A stretch of DNA of 64,000 nt from Myxococcus guangdongensis (GCF_024198255.1 NZ_JAJVKW010000012.1:248001-312000); one strand, 5' to 3'. Positions 33,248 through 42,059 are shown, counted from the first letter of the stretch. Notes: generated by a model not told the origin, from the letters alone. Made by a program: numbers and translations.

Positions 33248-33355
33248 GTTGGAGTCGGGCGCTCCCGGCGTCGGCCGGACGGCCCGGGTGCATAGAAGAC
33301 GAGCGGGGGCGGCACGTCAATGCCACCCCCGCGGGAAGTCAGGTCGCCTGGAGGC

Positions 33356-34840
33356 CTAGCTGGCCCCGCGACCCGTAATCACCACCGGCACCGTCTGCAG
33401 GAGCAGGCGCAGGTCGCTCGTCAGCGTCCAGTGGTCGATGTACTGCATGTCCAGGTACATCCACTCCTCGAAGGAAATCTGGTTGCGGCCGGAGACCTGC
33501 CAGATGCACGTCAGGCCCGGGCGCACCGACAGCCGGCGGCGCTGCCACGTCTCGTACTTGGCCACCTCCGTGGGCACCGGCGGCCGCGGACCGACGATGC
33601 TCATCTCCCCGCGCAGCACGTTGATGAACTGGGGCAGCTCGTCGATGGAGAACTTGCGGATGAAGCGGCCGATGCCGGTGATTCGCGGGTCGTTCTTCAT
33701 CTTGAAGACCGGACCCGACTGCTCGTTGAGCGTGGCCAGCTTCTCCTTGAGCTCCTCCGCGTTCACCACCATGGAGCGGAACTTGAGCATGTAGAACGGC
33801 TTGCCGTTCTGCCCGACGCGGTACTGCTTGAAGAAGATGGGCCCCTTCGACGTGAGCTTCACCATCAGCGCCACGAAGCCCAACAGCGGCAGGAGCATCC
33901 ACAGCGCCACCGCGGACACGCAGATGTCGAACAGGCGCTTCATCGCCATCTGGTGCGGCTTGGGGCTCACCGCCGCGAAGTGCAGGAAGCCGTCCGCCAC
34001 GGCGCGGCTGTCGACGGGGCGCGCGCGGTCCAGGCGGAAGGTGTGCGCGGGCAGCGCGAAGGGCACGCCGAAGCGCTCGGCCAGCTTGATGGCGGCCTGC
34101 ATCGCCTCGCCCTGCTTGAGCGTGTTGCCGGCGATGTAGACCTCGTCCACCGCCGTGTTGCGCAGGATGTGCTCCAGGTCATCCACCGTGCCGAGCACCT
34201 TGGAGGGCAGCTCGCCGATGGAGCCCGTGTCGTCGTGGAAGCGCACGTAGCCCAGAATCTGCCGACGGCCGCGGCGCGTCAGGTCCTCGCCGGAGTAGCG
34301 GCCCATGGCCCCCGTGCCGACGATGAGCACCGCGTCCATGGGGCGCTCCTGCGCCGCCACCGGACGGAAGACGAACAGGCGCAACAGCAGCGCCACCGGC
34401 CAGAACAGGATGAGCAGGGGCGCCAGGCCCGGGACCTTCAGCGCCTCCGGCAGGGCCAGGTTCGCCACCGCGAGCACCGTCACCACGGCGAGCGTCGTCA
34501 CCGACACCAGCGCGACGTGGTCCAGCCGGCTGCGCTCGGCGAAGCGGGAGTCGTACAGACACAGGGCCGTGCCGGTGATGATCCACACCACCAGCGACGC
34601 GAGCACGACGGCGGGCAGGAACCACCCGGGCTCCGCGCTCAGCTGGCCGTCCAGCCACGCCGAGGCCGTCAGGACCACCGTCATCAGGAACAGGTCCACC
34701 GTCAGGTTCAGCTTCGCCGCGAAGCCGGGCGCCAGCTTCGGCCCCGGAACCTGCTCTTCCGCCGCGACGACCCCCACGTTGCCCTGAGCGGATGCCGACC
34801 CAGGAGCACCGACCGCCGCACCAGTACTTGCGCTGCTCAT
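33356..34840 (-). CDS. epsZ: EpsZ-like polyisoprenyl-phosphate hexose-1-phosphate transferase
   Basis: A 494-residue WbaP-type initiating enzyme that transfers a sugar phosphate to undecaprenyl phosphate and so starts each repeat unit. It has a Gly/Ala-rich N-terminus, four hydrophobic segments (about 45-165), a CoA-binding-like domain (LIVGTGAMG, about 170-290), another helix after KRLFDI, then the catalytic part with LKFRSM, DELPQFINVLRGEMS, VGPRPP and the RPGLTCIWQVSGR block. The ATG at 34838-34840 is preferred over the GTG nine bases upstream because GAGGGGG lies about nine bases ahead of it. It is the first gene of the epsZ-U operon. Confidence 0.9.
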   Translation of the reverse strand: MSSASTGAAVGAPGSASAQGNVGVVAAEEQVPGPKLAPGFAAKLNLTVDLFLMTVVLTASAWLDGQLSAEPGWFLPAVVLASLVVWIITGTALCLYDSRFAERSRLDHVALVSVTTLAVVTVLAVANLALPEALKVPGLAPLLILFWPVALLLRLFVFRPVAAQERPMDAVLIVGTGAMGRYSGEDLTRRGRRQILGYVRFHDDTGSIGELPSKVLGTVDDLEHILRNTAVDEVYIAGNTLKQGEAMQAAIKLAERFGVPFALPAHTFRLDRARPVDSRAVADGFLHFAAVSPKPHQMAMKRLFDICVSAVALWMLLPLLGFVALMVKLTSKGPIFFKQYRVGQNGKPFYMLKFRSMVVNAEELKEKLATLNEQSGPVFKMKNDPRITGIGRFIRKFSIDELPQFINVLRGEMSIVGPRPPVPTEVAKYETWQRRRLSVRPGLTCIWQVSGRNQISFEEWMYLDMQYIDHWTLTSDLRLLLQTVPVVITGRGAS

Positions 34841-35191
34841 CGTGTCCACCCCCCTCTACCTGCTCGACCGAGCGTTCAGTCCAGATAGAGGCTGCCGTTG
34901 AGGCTGAAAATCTTCAAGTCGGAAAGAACTGCTTTTTGCCATGCTTGTGCGGCGCGTTGCAACCCCCCGCACGGTGAGTAAGACGTGACATGATGTGAAA
35001 TCTTTGGATCATCCGACTCTCGTCGCATCTCACGGGGTCCCAGCGAACACCGGGATGAGTCCCTTCGCTTCCCCGCGGGCGAAGGAGTCAGCGCCGGACG
35101 TACTGCATCTACGGTGCCGGTCTGACGTGAAGGGATACGGGTGTGGTGGGGCGCTGGATGCATGCGCGCCGGGCGCCAGGATTTCATGGGT
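34841..35191. promoter_or_regulatory. Leader/promoter region of the epsZ-U operon
   Basis: This 351-bp gap between epsZ and the MobB-FdhD gene contains a comparatively AT-rich pocket (about 34895-35015) and no gene. An imperfect 13-bp dyad, TGACATGATGTGA (34986-34998), lies about 146 bp upstream of epsZ and could bind a regulator. I looked for sigma-54 (GG-N10-GC) and sigma-70 motifs on the minus strand and found no convincing match. Confidence 0.45.
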
Positions 35192-36550
35192 TTATGCGCC
35201 GGCCAGTCGTTCCGCGTGGGAGTGGACGTTGAAGCGTCCGTCCCGGACGAACGTGGCCAGCGTTACGCCAGAACGCAGGGCCAGGTCCACTGCCAGGGTG
35301 GTGGCCGCGGAAACCCCCGCGACGACTGGGATTCGGGCGCGGACGGCCTTCTGGATGATTTCGAAGCTGACGCGTCCGCTCACCGCGAGCAGCGCGGGCT
35401 GACGCGTCAAATCCTTGGGGTGTGCGAGGACGAGCGCGCCGACCACCTTGTCCACCGCGTTGTGGCGGCCCACGTCCTCGAAGCCGGCGAGCAGGCGCCC
35501 TTCCAGGTCGAGCGCGGCGGCGGCGTGGACACCTCCGGTGCGGGCGAAGTTGCGCTGCACGTCGCGCAGGCGCTCGGTGGCGCGGGCCACGGCGATGGGG
35601 GAGAGCACGGGCCCTGGCGGCAGGGGTGCGCAGCCGGTGAGCAGGTCCTCCACGCTGCGCCTTCCGCACACTCCACATGCTGAGGTTGTGAGAGTTCCGC
35701 GACGGGTGGCGCGCAGGGGTTCCGGGTCGAGGAAGACGCCTGGGGCGGGCGTGACTTCGAGCACGTTTCCCCAGCCTTCCTCTCCGGGGCGCCCGCAGTG
35801 GGCGAGGGTGCCCAGGTCATCCGCGCCCCGGATGAGGCCCTCGGCGAGGAGGAAGCCCACGGTGAGCTCTCGGTCGTGTCCGGGGGTGCGCATGGTGGTG
35901 ACGAGTGACTCACCATTCACACGAATCTCGAGGGGCTCTTCGACGGCGAGCGAGTCGTCCTCGGTGGGCAGGAGGGTGGCGCCGTTCCAGCGGCGCACGG
36001 GCTTGGAGGCGACGCCGCGCGCGTCGGCGGGAGCGAGGGGCGCGGGGCGGGGCGGGCGCAGGTGTTCGAGGAGGGCGTCGGCGATGGCGCCGATGTCCTC
36101 GGGAGAGAGGACCTGGGGACCTGGAGGGCTCTGCGGGAGCGAGTCGGTGATGAGCGCGAAGACTTCGGGCCGTGACGGAGCCAGGGGTGGGCCGAGTCCC
36201 TCGCGCCATACCTCGACCTTGGGCAGCGGGCCATCCTTCCAGCCCTCGACGAGGGCGAGGTCCAGGCGTCCGACGAGGCGGGAGAGGAGCGTGGGCAGGC
36301 TGTCCGCGGGGGCCTGGTCGTGGGTGAGCTGGACGCCCTCGGGGGTGGCGAAGCCGGTGAGCACGGCGCCAGCTTGCTGGAAGCGCGCGGTGTCACTGCC
36401 GGGGCGGTGGAGCGGGTGGGCGTCCGAGGAGTGCTTCACGGCGGCGACGCGCAGGCCTCGCGAGATGAGCTCCGGGAGCAGGCGCGCGAGGAGCGTCGTC
36501 TTCCCGGCGCCGGACCAGCCGATGATGCTCACCGCGGGGACGCGGCTCAT
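35192..36550 (-). CDS. fdhD: MobB-FdhD fusion protein
   Basis: A 452-residue single reading frame joining two molybdenum-cofactor proteins. Residues 1-165 are MobB: a P-loop GWSGAGKTT at 11-19 and VEGWKDGPLPKVEVWR at about 101-116, a GTP-binding partner of MobA. Residues about 185-452 are FdhD: PLEIRVNGES, GFLLAEGLI, the Cys292-x2-Cys295 pair in SACGVCGR, and VGRHNAVDKVVG. FdhD moves sulfur onto the cofactor before insertion into formate dehydrogenase. Start ATG 36548-36550 overlaps a 41-codon gene by four bases. The fusion links the nucleotide-attachment step to the sulfuration step; no frameshift is seen at the junction. Confidence 0.88.
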   Translation of the reverse strand: MSRVPAVSIIGWSGAGKTTLLARLLPELISRGLRVAAVKHSSDAHPLHRPGSDTARFQQAGAVLTGFATPEGVQLTHDQAPADSLPTLLSRLVGRLDLALVEGWKDGPLPKVEVWREGLGPPLAPSRPEVFALITDSLPQSPPGPQVLSPEDIGAIADALLEHLRPPRPAPLAPADARGVASKPVRRWNGATLLPTEDDSLAVEEPLEIRVNGESLVTTMRTPGHDRELTVGFLLAEGLIRGADDLGTLAHCGRPGEEGWGNVLEVTPAPGVFLDPEPLRATRRGTLTTSACGVCGRRSVEDLLTGCAPLPPGPVLSPIAVARATERLRDVQRNFARTGGVHAAAALDLEGRLLAGFEDVGRHNAVDKVVGALVLAHPKDLTRQPALLAVSGRVSFEIIQKAVRARIPVVAGVSAATTLAVDLALRSGVTLATFVRDGRFNVHSHAERLAGA

Positions 36551-36672
36551 GGGTGGAGCCCCGGGCGCGTCGTGTCGTCGACGTGTGTGGAGCGGACGGG
36601 GCGCGCGACGTCGACGCGGTCTGCCTCGGCGCGGGAGCCGAGGACGATGCCCACCGAGTGGACGCGGCTCAT
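36547..36672 (-). CDS. 41-residue coupled small ORF between moeA and mobB-fdhD
   Basis: An ATG (36670-36672) overlaps the moeA stop by four bases, and this ORF's own stop overlaps the mobB-fdhD start by four bases, so it fits exactly between the two genes. The peptide begins MSRVHSVGIVLGSRAEADRV, whose first residues resemble the start of the following protein (MSRVPAVSIIGW). No family is recognised. It may be a real small protein, a device for passing ribosomes from moeA to mobB-fdhD, or the remnant of a duplication. The double overlap favours translation; function is unknown. Confidence 0.5.
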   Translation of the reverse strand: MSRVHSVGIVLGSRAEADRVDVARPVRSTHVDDTTRPGLHP

Positions 36673-37967
36673 GCGCGAGGCCCCTCGTTGGTGGCATCGA
36701 CGGCGGTATGCGTGGGACGGTCGAACAACTCCACCTCGACCACGTCTCCCTCGGCGAAGTCGCCCTGACCTGGGGGGAGGATGGCCCAGCCGTCCGCCTG
36801 GACGTTCTGGAGGATCTGTCCGGCACCCTGCGGGCGCAGCACCGCTCGGGCGCCCGTGTCGTCGTGCTCGAGCAGGGCGGTGATGAGGTACGTGAGGCCC
36901 GCCTGCTTGTGGCGTGGCTCGGACAGGCGCGCGCGGACGCGGCGGCGCGTCTCGAGGACACCCTGGTGCTTGTGCAGCAGCGGCCGTGCGAGCTGGTCGA
37001 ACGCGACACTCGCCGCGCCGGGATTGCCCGGGAGCACGACGACGGCGGTGGTGCCCAACCTCGCCACGGCCACGGGCTTGCCCGGCTTGAGCGCCACGCC
37101 GTCCACGAGGAAGCGCGCGCCCAGGCGCGTGAGCACCCGTTTGACGTGGTCCTTGTCTCCCACCGAGGCCCCGCCCGTGGTCACGAGCACATCGACCTGG
37201 GGCGCGAGCTGCTCGATGGACTCACGCAGCGCCTGCTCATCGTCACGGGCGCGGGAGAGGTGACGCACGTCCGCGCCGGCCTCGCGAGCGAGCGCGGCTA
37301 TCAGAATCAAGTTGCTCTCGTACACCTGATGCGAGAGCGCGGGCTGGCCCGGACGGACGAGTTCGTCACCCGTGGCGAGCACCGCCACACGCGGCGCGGA
37401 CCGCACGCGCACCTGGGTCTCTCCCTGTGACGCGAGCACGCCGAGCACCGACGCGCTCACGCGCTGACCCGCGCTGAACAGGAGCGTGCCCTCGAGCACC
37501 TCCTCCCCCGTGAGGCGGATGTCATTGCCTGGCGGGACGGTGATGAAGAGGTCCACGTGGTGACCGTCCTCCGACGCGCGCGCGGCTTCTTGTCGGATGA
37601 CGGCATCCGCGCCCGAGGGAATGGGCGCGCCGGTGAAGACGCGGGCCGCCTCTCCGGGCTGCAGCGCACGCGAGGGCAGGGCGCCCGCGTAGACGGTGTC
37701 GACGACCCGGAGCCGCGCGGGGCGGTCCCGGTTGGCGCCCCGAGTCTCCTCGGCGCGCACGGCCCAGCCGTCCATCGCGGAGTTGTCGCAGCCGGGGAGC
37801 GAACGCACGGCTCGGACGTCCTCGGCGAGGAATCGGCCGTGGGCGTCGAGCAGGGGCATGGACGCGGGAGCCGTCGGTGAGAGGGCTTCGAGCGCGGCCT
37901 GCCGGGCGGTGTGGAGGGGCGTGAGCGGCATCGACGCGGCGCAGACTACGTCGAGGGAGCGGCGCAT
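36669..37967 (-). CDS. moeA: MoeA molybdopterin molybdotransferase
   Basis: A 432-residue enzyme that inserts molybdate into adenylylated molybdopterin. Recognisable blocks are LPGCDNSAMDGWAVR (substrate loop), RVFTGAPIPSGADAVIRQE, VAVLATGDELV, VTTGGASVGDKDHV and VLPGNPGAASVAF; domain order is that of the whole family. The ATG at 37965-37967 has GGGGGA nine bases upstream; Met13 (37929-37931) is an alternative but lacks a good site. It is the first gene of a moeA, small ORF, mobB-fdhD operon and is divergent from mobA. Confidence 0.9.
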   Translation of the reverse strand: MRRSLDVVCAASMPLTPLHTARQAALEALSPTAPASMPLLDAHGRFLAEDVRAVRSLPGCDNSAMDGWAVRAEETRGANRDRPARLRVVDTVYAGALPSRALQPGEAARVFTGAPIPSGADAVIRQEAARASEDGHHVDLFITVPPGNDIRLTGEEVLEGTLLFSAGQRVSASVLGVLASQGETQVRVRSAPRVAVLATGDELVRPGQPALSHQVYESNLILIAALAREAGADVRHLSRARDDEQALRESIEQLAPQVDVLVTTGGASVGDKDHVKRVLTRLGARFLVDGVALKPGKPVAVARLGTTAVVVLPGNPGAASVAFDQLARPLLHKHQGVLETRRRVRARLSEPRHKQAGLTYLITALLEHDDTGARAVLRPQGAGQILQNVQADGWAILPPGQGDFAEGDVVEVELFDRPTHTAVDATNEGPRA

Positions 37968-38449
37968 TGTCCATCGTCCCCCGTGACGGTTGCCCGCCTG
38001 CCGTACACGACGTGGGCCGGTGCGTCATCCGGAGAGCGTTGGCCAGGTGAGCGACCTCCAAGGAAATGGGAGCAGCGCCTGGGGAAGGGGCTGGGCGATG
38101 CCCCGAAGCGGAGCCAGGCGTGGAAGACCACGGCACTGGCGGGCGCGAAGATCATCGGACGGCGCGCCAGGCATGAAGACCCACCAGGCAGCTGACTCGA
38201 GAGACGAAGCCATGGTCTCCCGAGGATGCGCCCGGCGCGCTTGTCGAGAGCCCATGCGGACCACGATGGACGGACACCCCGCCGGGCGCGGGGCCCGCGC
38301 TCGGGTTGGGCATGAGGGTGCGTCATGCTCCGAGGGTGGATGTGCGGGACCTGTCCGCTACAGGCCTCCGGTGGACGTATGACATGCTCCGGCCGCGGAC
38401 GCGCAGGGCCTGGCCCTCACGTTCCCCCAGTGCACGCGAGCCCCTCGTC
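37968..38449. other. Divergent intergenic region between moeA and mobA
   Basis: About 480 bp with no convincing gene. Open frames on both strands lack start signals and read as GC-rich shadow. The two divergent cofactor genes must be driven from here, but I see no clear promoter, molybdate-regulator site or structured RNA. Confidence 0.45.
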
Positions 38450-39067
38450 ATGGACCCCCACCACGGCACCGAGTTCCCGGACGTGACGCTCGCCATCATC
38501 GCGGGTGGCCAGGGCCGCCGCTTGTCGGGTGTGCCCAAGGGGCTCCTCGAGGTCGAGGGGCGCACCGTGCTCACACGGCAGCTCGCGCTGTCTCCCCACT
38601 TCGGGGACGTGCTCCTGGTGGCGAACGTGCCCGCACCCTACGCGGGATATGCCCTGCGCACGGTGGCGGACCAGGTCCCCGACAAGGGCGCTCCGGGCGG
38701 TGTGCACGCGGCGCTGACCGCGTCTGGCACGCGCTGGGTCGTCACCGTGGCGTGCGACATGCCTTTCGTGTCGATGGAGGCGCTGCGGGTGCTGCTCGAC
38801 GCGCGCGGCGAGGACGTGGACGCGGTGTGCTTCGAGGTCGAGGGGCGGATGGAGCCGCTGCTCGCCGTGTATCGCGCCGAGCTGGCCCCCCACTGGCGGG
38901 CCCTGCTCCCGGAGGACCCGTCCCTGCGCCTGTTGCTCTCGCGCTTCCGCTCCCGGGTGCTGCCCGAGAGCGCCCTGCGCGCGGTGGACCCCACGCTGCG
39001 CTCCCTGGTCAACGTCAACACCCCCGAGGACCTCTCGCGGCACGGTGTCTCGCTGCCGCCACGGTGA
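38450..39067 (+). CDS. mobA: MobA-like molybdenum cofactor guanylyltransferase
   Basis: A 205-residue nucleotidyltransferase-fold protein that attaches GMP to molybdopterin. The N-terminal AIIAGGQGRRLSGVPKGLL carries the Gly-rich GTP-binding loop and the following Lys; CDMPFV is the metal-binding aspartate motif; the end has the usual NVNTPEDL. The ATG at 38450 puts the conserved strand 12 residues from the start; the frame is open upstream and the ribosome site is weak. Its neighbours moeA and mobB-fdhD complete a bis-MGD cofactor set. The final residues converge with the envelope-protein gene at 39091. Confidence 0.87.
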   Translation: MDPHHGTEFPDVTLAIIAGGQGRRLSGVPKGLLEVEGRTVLTRQLALSPHFGDVLLVANVPAPYAGYALRTVADQVPDKGAPGGVHAALTASGTRWVVTVACDMPFVSMEALRVLLDARGEDVDAVCFEVEGRMEPLLAVYRAELAPHWRALLPEDPSLRLLLSRFRSRVLPESALRAVDPTLRSLVNVNTPEDLSRHGVSLPPR

Positions 39068-39090
39068 GCCACTCGAGGTCCGTGCTCCCC

Positions 39091-40254
39091 TCACCTTGGA
39101 GTCGGAACGGACTGGAGCAACGTGGGCAGCTCCGCCAGGTCGAGCACGAGGCTGGGGCGAATCTGTCCGAGCGCGTCGGACATGTCCTCGCCCTGACCCT
39201 GCACGCCCAGGCCCACCGTGAAGCTGTCGCCCAGGCGCACCCGCGTGCTCGCCACCACACTGGCCCGCCGCGACTGCGTGCCGCCCAGCTTCAGCAGGGA
39301 CTGGGTCGCCTCCAGCTTGAGCTGGAAGCGCGGCGACGCGACGCCGAACGACAGGCCGATGTCCACCCACTTCTCCATCGACAGCTCCGGACGCGCGCGC
39401 TCCTGCAGCACGCGGACCTGCAGGGCCACCTCCAGGTTCGCGTCCGCGTTGCTCAACAACTCCAACGTGGCCGCGCCGAAGCCGCGCTGGATGGCGACGC
39501 CATCTCCCTCCCGCGACTCGAGCCCCGGCGTCACCCAGCGTCCTCCCGCCGAGAGGAACAGGGCACTGGACGACGAGCGGCTCTCCTTCGTGCACGCGGG
39601 GAGCCCCTGACGGATTCTCGCGATGCCCGACTGCCGCGTCGCCTCCATCGCGACCCGGTACTCGGCGTTCGCCTTCTTGAAGTCGTCCTCGCTGTCGTAG
39701 TCCCCGGGCAGGGGCTTGTCGGGGAACTCGTACAGGCTCGGGTCCGCGAGCACGTTGGCGATGCACTGGCTGTAGCGCGCGCCGTAGATGCTGCGCTCGC
39801 CGAGCACGTCCATCGACACGCCCGCCATCACCGTGGCGAAGCGGCCCTTCTGCGGCGTCGCGTCCGGGAAGGGCGTGTCCTGTCCGATGCCCAGGGTGAT
39901 GGCCGTGTCCTGCAGCAGCCGGGTGACGAGCGATGCATCGCGAGAGGCGACGGCCTCCGAGTAGAGCCGCTCGAAGCCCTCGGTGAGCAGGTAGGGATTG
40001 AACTGCAGCGCGAACGAGGCCTGGGTCCCATCGAGCACCGCGCCCACGCCGCGCAGGCTCGCCACCAGGGCCGTGGGATTCGCCGGGTGCACCAGCTCTC
40101 CCGCCGTGGCGACATCCAACCCCGCGGCCGCCTCCGAGCCGCCACGCAGGATGCTCGGGAAGTCCAGCTCCACCGTGTTCGGCTTGGGCGGCGCGGCCTG
40201 GGCGCTCGCGACATCCGCGCAGAGCACCATGAGCAGCGCGAGCGCCGCCCTCAT
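39091..40254 (-). CDS. Secreted protein, probable envelope or outer-membrane protein
   Basis: A 387-residue protein with a clear signal peptide (MRAALALLMVLCADVASAQA). The family is not recognised. The C-terminal half consists of short alternating hydrophobic stretches (ATLELLSNADANLEVALQVRV, VDIGLSFGVASPRFQLKLEATQ, TVGLGVQGQGED) suggesting beta-strands of a barrel or sandwich. One internal segment (about 150-225) is polar, with two Cys. It overlaps the upstream gene at 40251-40655 by four bases, so the two are co-translated. Confidence 0.7.
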   Translation of the reverse strand: MRAALALLMVLCADVASAQAAPPKPNTVELDFPSILRGGSEAAAGLDVATAGELVHPANPTALVASLRGVGAVLDGTQASFALQFNPYLLTEGFERLYSEAVASRDASLVTRLLQDTAITLGIGQDTPFPDATPQKGRFATVMAGVSMDVLGERSIYGARYSQCIANVLADPSLYEFPDKPLPGDYDSEDDFKKANAEYRVAMEATRQSGIARIRQGLPACTKESRSSSSALFLSAGGRWVTPGLESREGDGVAIQRGFGAATLELLSNADANLEVALQVRVLQERARPELSMEKWVDIGLSFGVASPRFQLKLEATQSLLKLGGTQSRRASVVASTRVRLGDSFTVGLGVQGQGEDMSDALGQIRPSLVLDLAELPTLLQSVPTPR

Positions 40255-40655
40255 TCCACCACCGTCCAGGTCAGCGTGATGAAGTCCGCCACCGAGCCCT
40301 TCTCCAGGGAGAAGTCATCCCAGAGGGCCTCCTTCGTGCCCTTCTCGAAGACGAGCGAGGCGCGCTGGAGGAACCGCGCCCCCACGCCCGCGGGGTCGGC
40401 CACGGTGAACACCACGCGCACGAAGCCCTGCGCCGCGCTGGGCAGGAAGTCATCCGGCAGGGGCAGCGTGGTCTCTCCCGCGAACGTGGCCGAGTGCAGT
40501 TGCCGCCGCTCCTGGCCCTGCATCTTCCCGCTCACCACCATCCGCATGGCCACGGTGTTGAGCGTGCCGGAGGGACGCTCCAGCACCAGCTTCGCCCCCT
40601 TCCGGTCCGCGCGAGGCACCGGGATGGTGGACTCCAGCTTGTCGCTTCCCGACAT
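40251..40655 (-). CDS. Uncharacterised 134-residue protein
   Basis: Start ATG 40653-40655 behind a GAGGGGGG site. No signal peptide and no family recognised. The protein is beta-rich by eye (KLVLERPSGTLNTVAMRMVV, GFVRVVFTVADPAG, SVADFITLTWTVVE), with the look of a single immunoglobulin-like or jelly-roll domain. It is coupled (ATGA) to the secreted protein downstream and probably acts with it. Confidence 0.65.
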   Translation of the reverse strand: MSGSDKLESTIPVPRADRKGAKLVLERPSGTLNTVAMRMVVSGKMQGQERRQLHSATFAGETTLPLPDDFLPSAAQGFVRVVFTVADPAGVGARFLQRASLVFEKGTKEALWDDFSLEKGSVADFITLTWTVVE

Positions 40656-40849
40656 GATGTTCCCCCCTCGTGAGTCTGGGCGGACGCCGACGTCCTGCCC
40701 ACCGTCCATTCTAGCGCCCGGCATGACACGGCTTGAAGGCAGCCGGGTGCGCGCGAGGCACACCTGGCGGCCGAGCGTGCCACCGGGTGCGTCACACTGA
40801 CGCATGGACGGACAGGCCCGGGGGTGGGAGAGAGGACGAGGAGACCCTC

Positions 40850-41179
40850 ATGCTGAAGACCCCCCTTGGACGATTCCGCGCCGTGGCCCTGCTGGAGGGC
40901 CTGTCCTTCATCGCGCTGCTGTTCATCGCGATGCCCCTGAAGTACGCGGCGGGGATGCCCCTGGCGGTGCGCTTCGCGGGCATGGCCCACGGGCTGTTGT
41001 TCGTGCTGTACCTCTTCGCGCTGATGGAGGTGGCCATCGCCCTGCGCTGGTCCTTCTCGCGCGGGGTGTTCGCGTTCGGCGCGTCGCTGGTGCCGTTCGG
41101 CAACTTCCTGCTCGACGCGAAGCTCCGGAAAGAGGAAGCATCCAGTCCCCCCCGCGCCGCCGGCCCCCTTGGTTCCTGA
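40850..41179 (+). CDS. DUF3817-type integral membrane protein
   Basis: A 109-residue inner-membrane protein starting at the ATG at 40850 (GAGGAG upstream). Three hydrophobic segments are visible (about 12-30, 38-60, 68-85), and the motif LEGLSFIALLFIAMPLKYAAGMP followed by HG in MAHGLLFVLYL is characteristic of DUF3817 proteins. The biochemical role of the family is not established. It is followed after 14 bases by the ankyrin-repeat gene on the same strand. Confidence 0.8.
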   Translation: MLKTPLGRFRAVALLEGLSFIALLFIAMPLKYAAGMPLAVRFAGMAHGLLFVLYLFALMEVAIALRWSFSRGVFAFGASLVPFGNFLLDAKLRKEEASSPPRAAGPLGS

Positions 41180-41193
41180 ACCAAGAGCGCTGA

Positions 41194-41904
41194 ATGGCCC
41201 AGAAGAAGACGACGAAGCCGTCCTCCCCCGCGAAGCCCGCGGGGGCCAAGAAGTCCCCCAAGCCGAAGCGCGCCCCCGCGCCGTACGGGGATGATGCCCG
41301 GGCGTTGGAGTCCGCCTCGGCGAAGGGCGACGTGGCCGCGGTGAAGGCCCTGCTCGCGCGGGGCGTGCCGGTCCACAGCGCGGAGCCCACGACGGGGCAG
41401 ACCTCGTTGCACGTCGCGGCCAGGGAAGGGCGCCTGACGGTCGTCGACCTGCTGCTCGAGGCGGGCGCGGACGCGGCGGCGCAGATGCGCAGGTCCAAGG
41501 TGACGCCCCTGTACCAGGCGGTCCTCCACGAGCACGTCGCCGTGGTGAAGCGCCTGCTCGAGGAGGACGTCCCGCTCGACGGAATCCAGGGCACCAAGAG
41601 CATGTCGCCCCTGCAATGCGCCGCGCGCACGGGCAACGTGAAGCTGGTGAACCTGCTGCTCGACGCGGGCGCGCCCCTCGAACAGAAGGACAAGTTCGAG
41701 CTCACCCCGCTGGCCCATGGCTTCTTCGACGACGACAACCCGGTGGTGAAGGTGCTGCTCGAGCGCGGCGCCCGACTCGACGCCCTCCCCGCGCACATCA
41801 CCGAGCAGCTCGCCACCTGGGAGCAGTACGCCTCCGTGCGCCCGCTACTGTACGAGTATGGTTTCCCCCGGCCGACCGCCAAGGCCGGTGGGAAGAAGGC
41901 GTAG
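41194..41904 (+). CDS. Ankyrin-repeat protein
   Basis: A 236-residue protein with a Lys/Pro/Ala-rich N-terminal tail (about 1-30) and then five ankyrin repeats (about 32-215) with the usual TPLH/TPLY and LLLDAGA-type signatures (QTSLHVAAREGRLTVVDLLLEAGAD is the best). It has no signal peptide and probably serves as a cytoplasmic protein-binding scaffold. Partner unknown. It follows the DUF3817 gene closely and may be co-transcribed. Confidence 0.88.
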   Translation: MAQKKTTKPSSPAKPAGAKKSPKPKRAPAPYGDDARALESASAKGDVAAVKALLARGVPVHSAEPTTGQTSLHVAAREGRLTVVDLLLEAGADAAAQMRRSKVTPLYQAVLHEHVAVVKRLLEEDVPLDGIQGTKSMSPLQCAARTGNVKLVNLLLDAGAPLEQKDKFELTPLAHGFFDDDNPVVKVLLERGARLDALPAHITEQLATWEQYASVRPLLYEYGFPRPTAKAGGKKA

Positions 41905-42059
41905 CGGCCCCGCCGAGGGCCTCCACCCGACCTCGTGCGTCAGCCCGTGCTTCACGCGGAGCGCGCGTCATTCGGTGGAAGCCCTCCAAGGAGTTCGCGC
42001 GCGAGAGCAAGCTGTGCGAGCATTCCGCGCGGATTTTTTCACGGTGGAGGTTGGCTCTC

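Noticed and set aside
31130..33295. 721-codon plus-strand open frame antisense to epsY and wzx
   Set aside because: Low-complexity antisense shadow; the minus-strand genes have lipobox, SLBB and flippase features.
34861..35040. Possible sigma-54 promoter of epsZ
   Set aside because: I checked TTGC and TGG patterns on the minus strand; spacing and GG/GC elements do not match the consensus.
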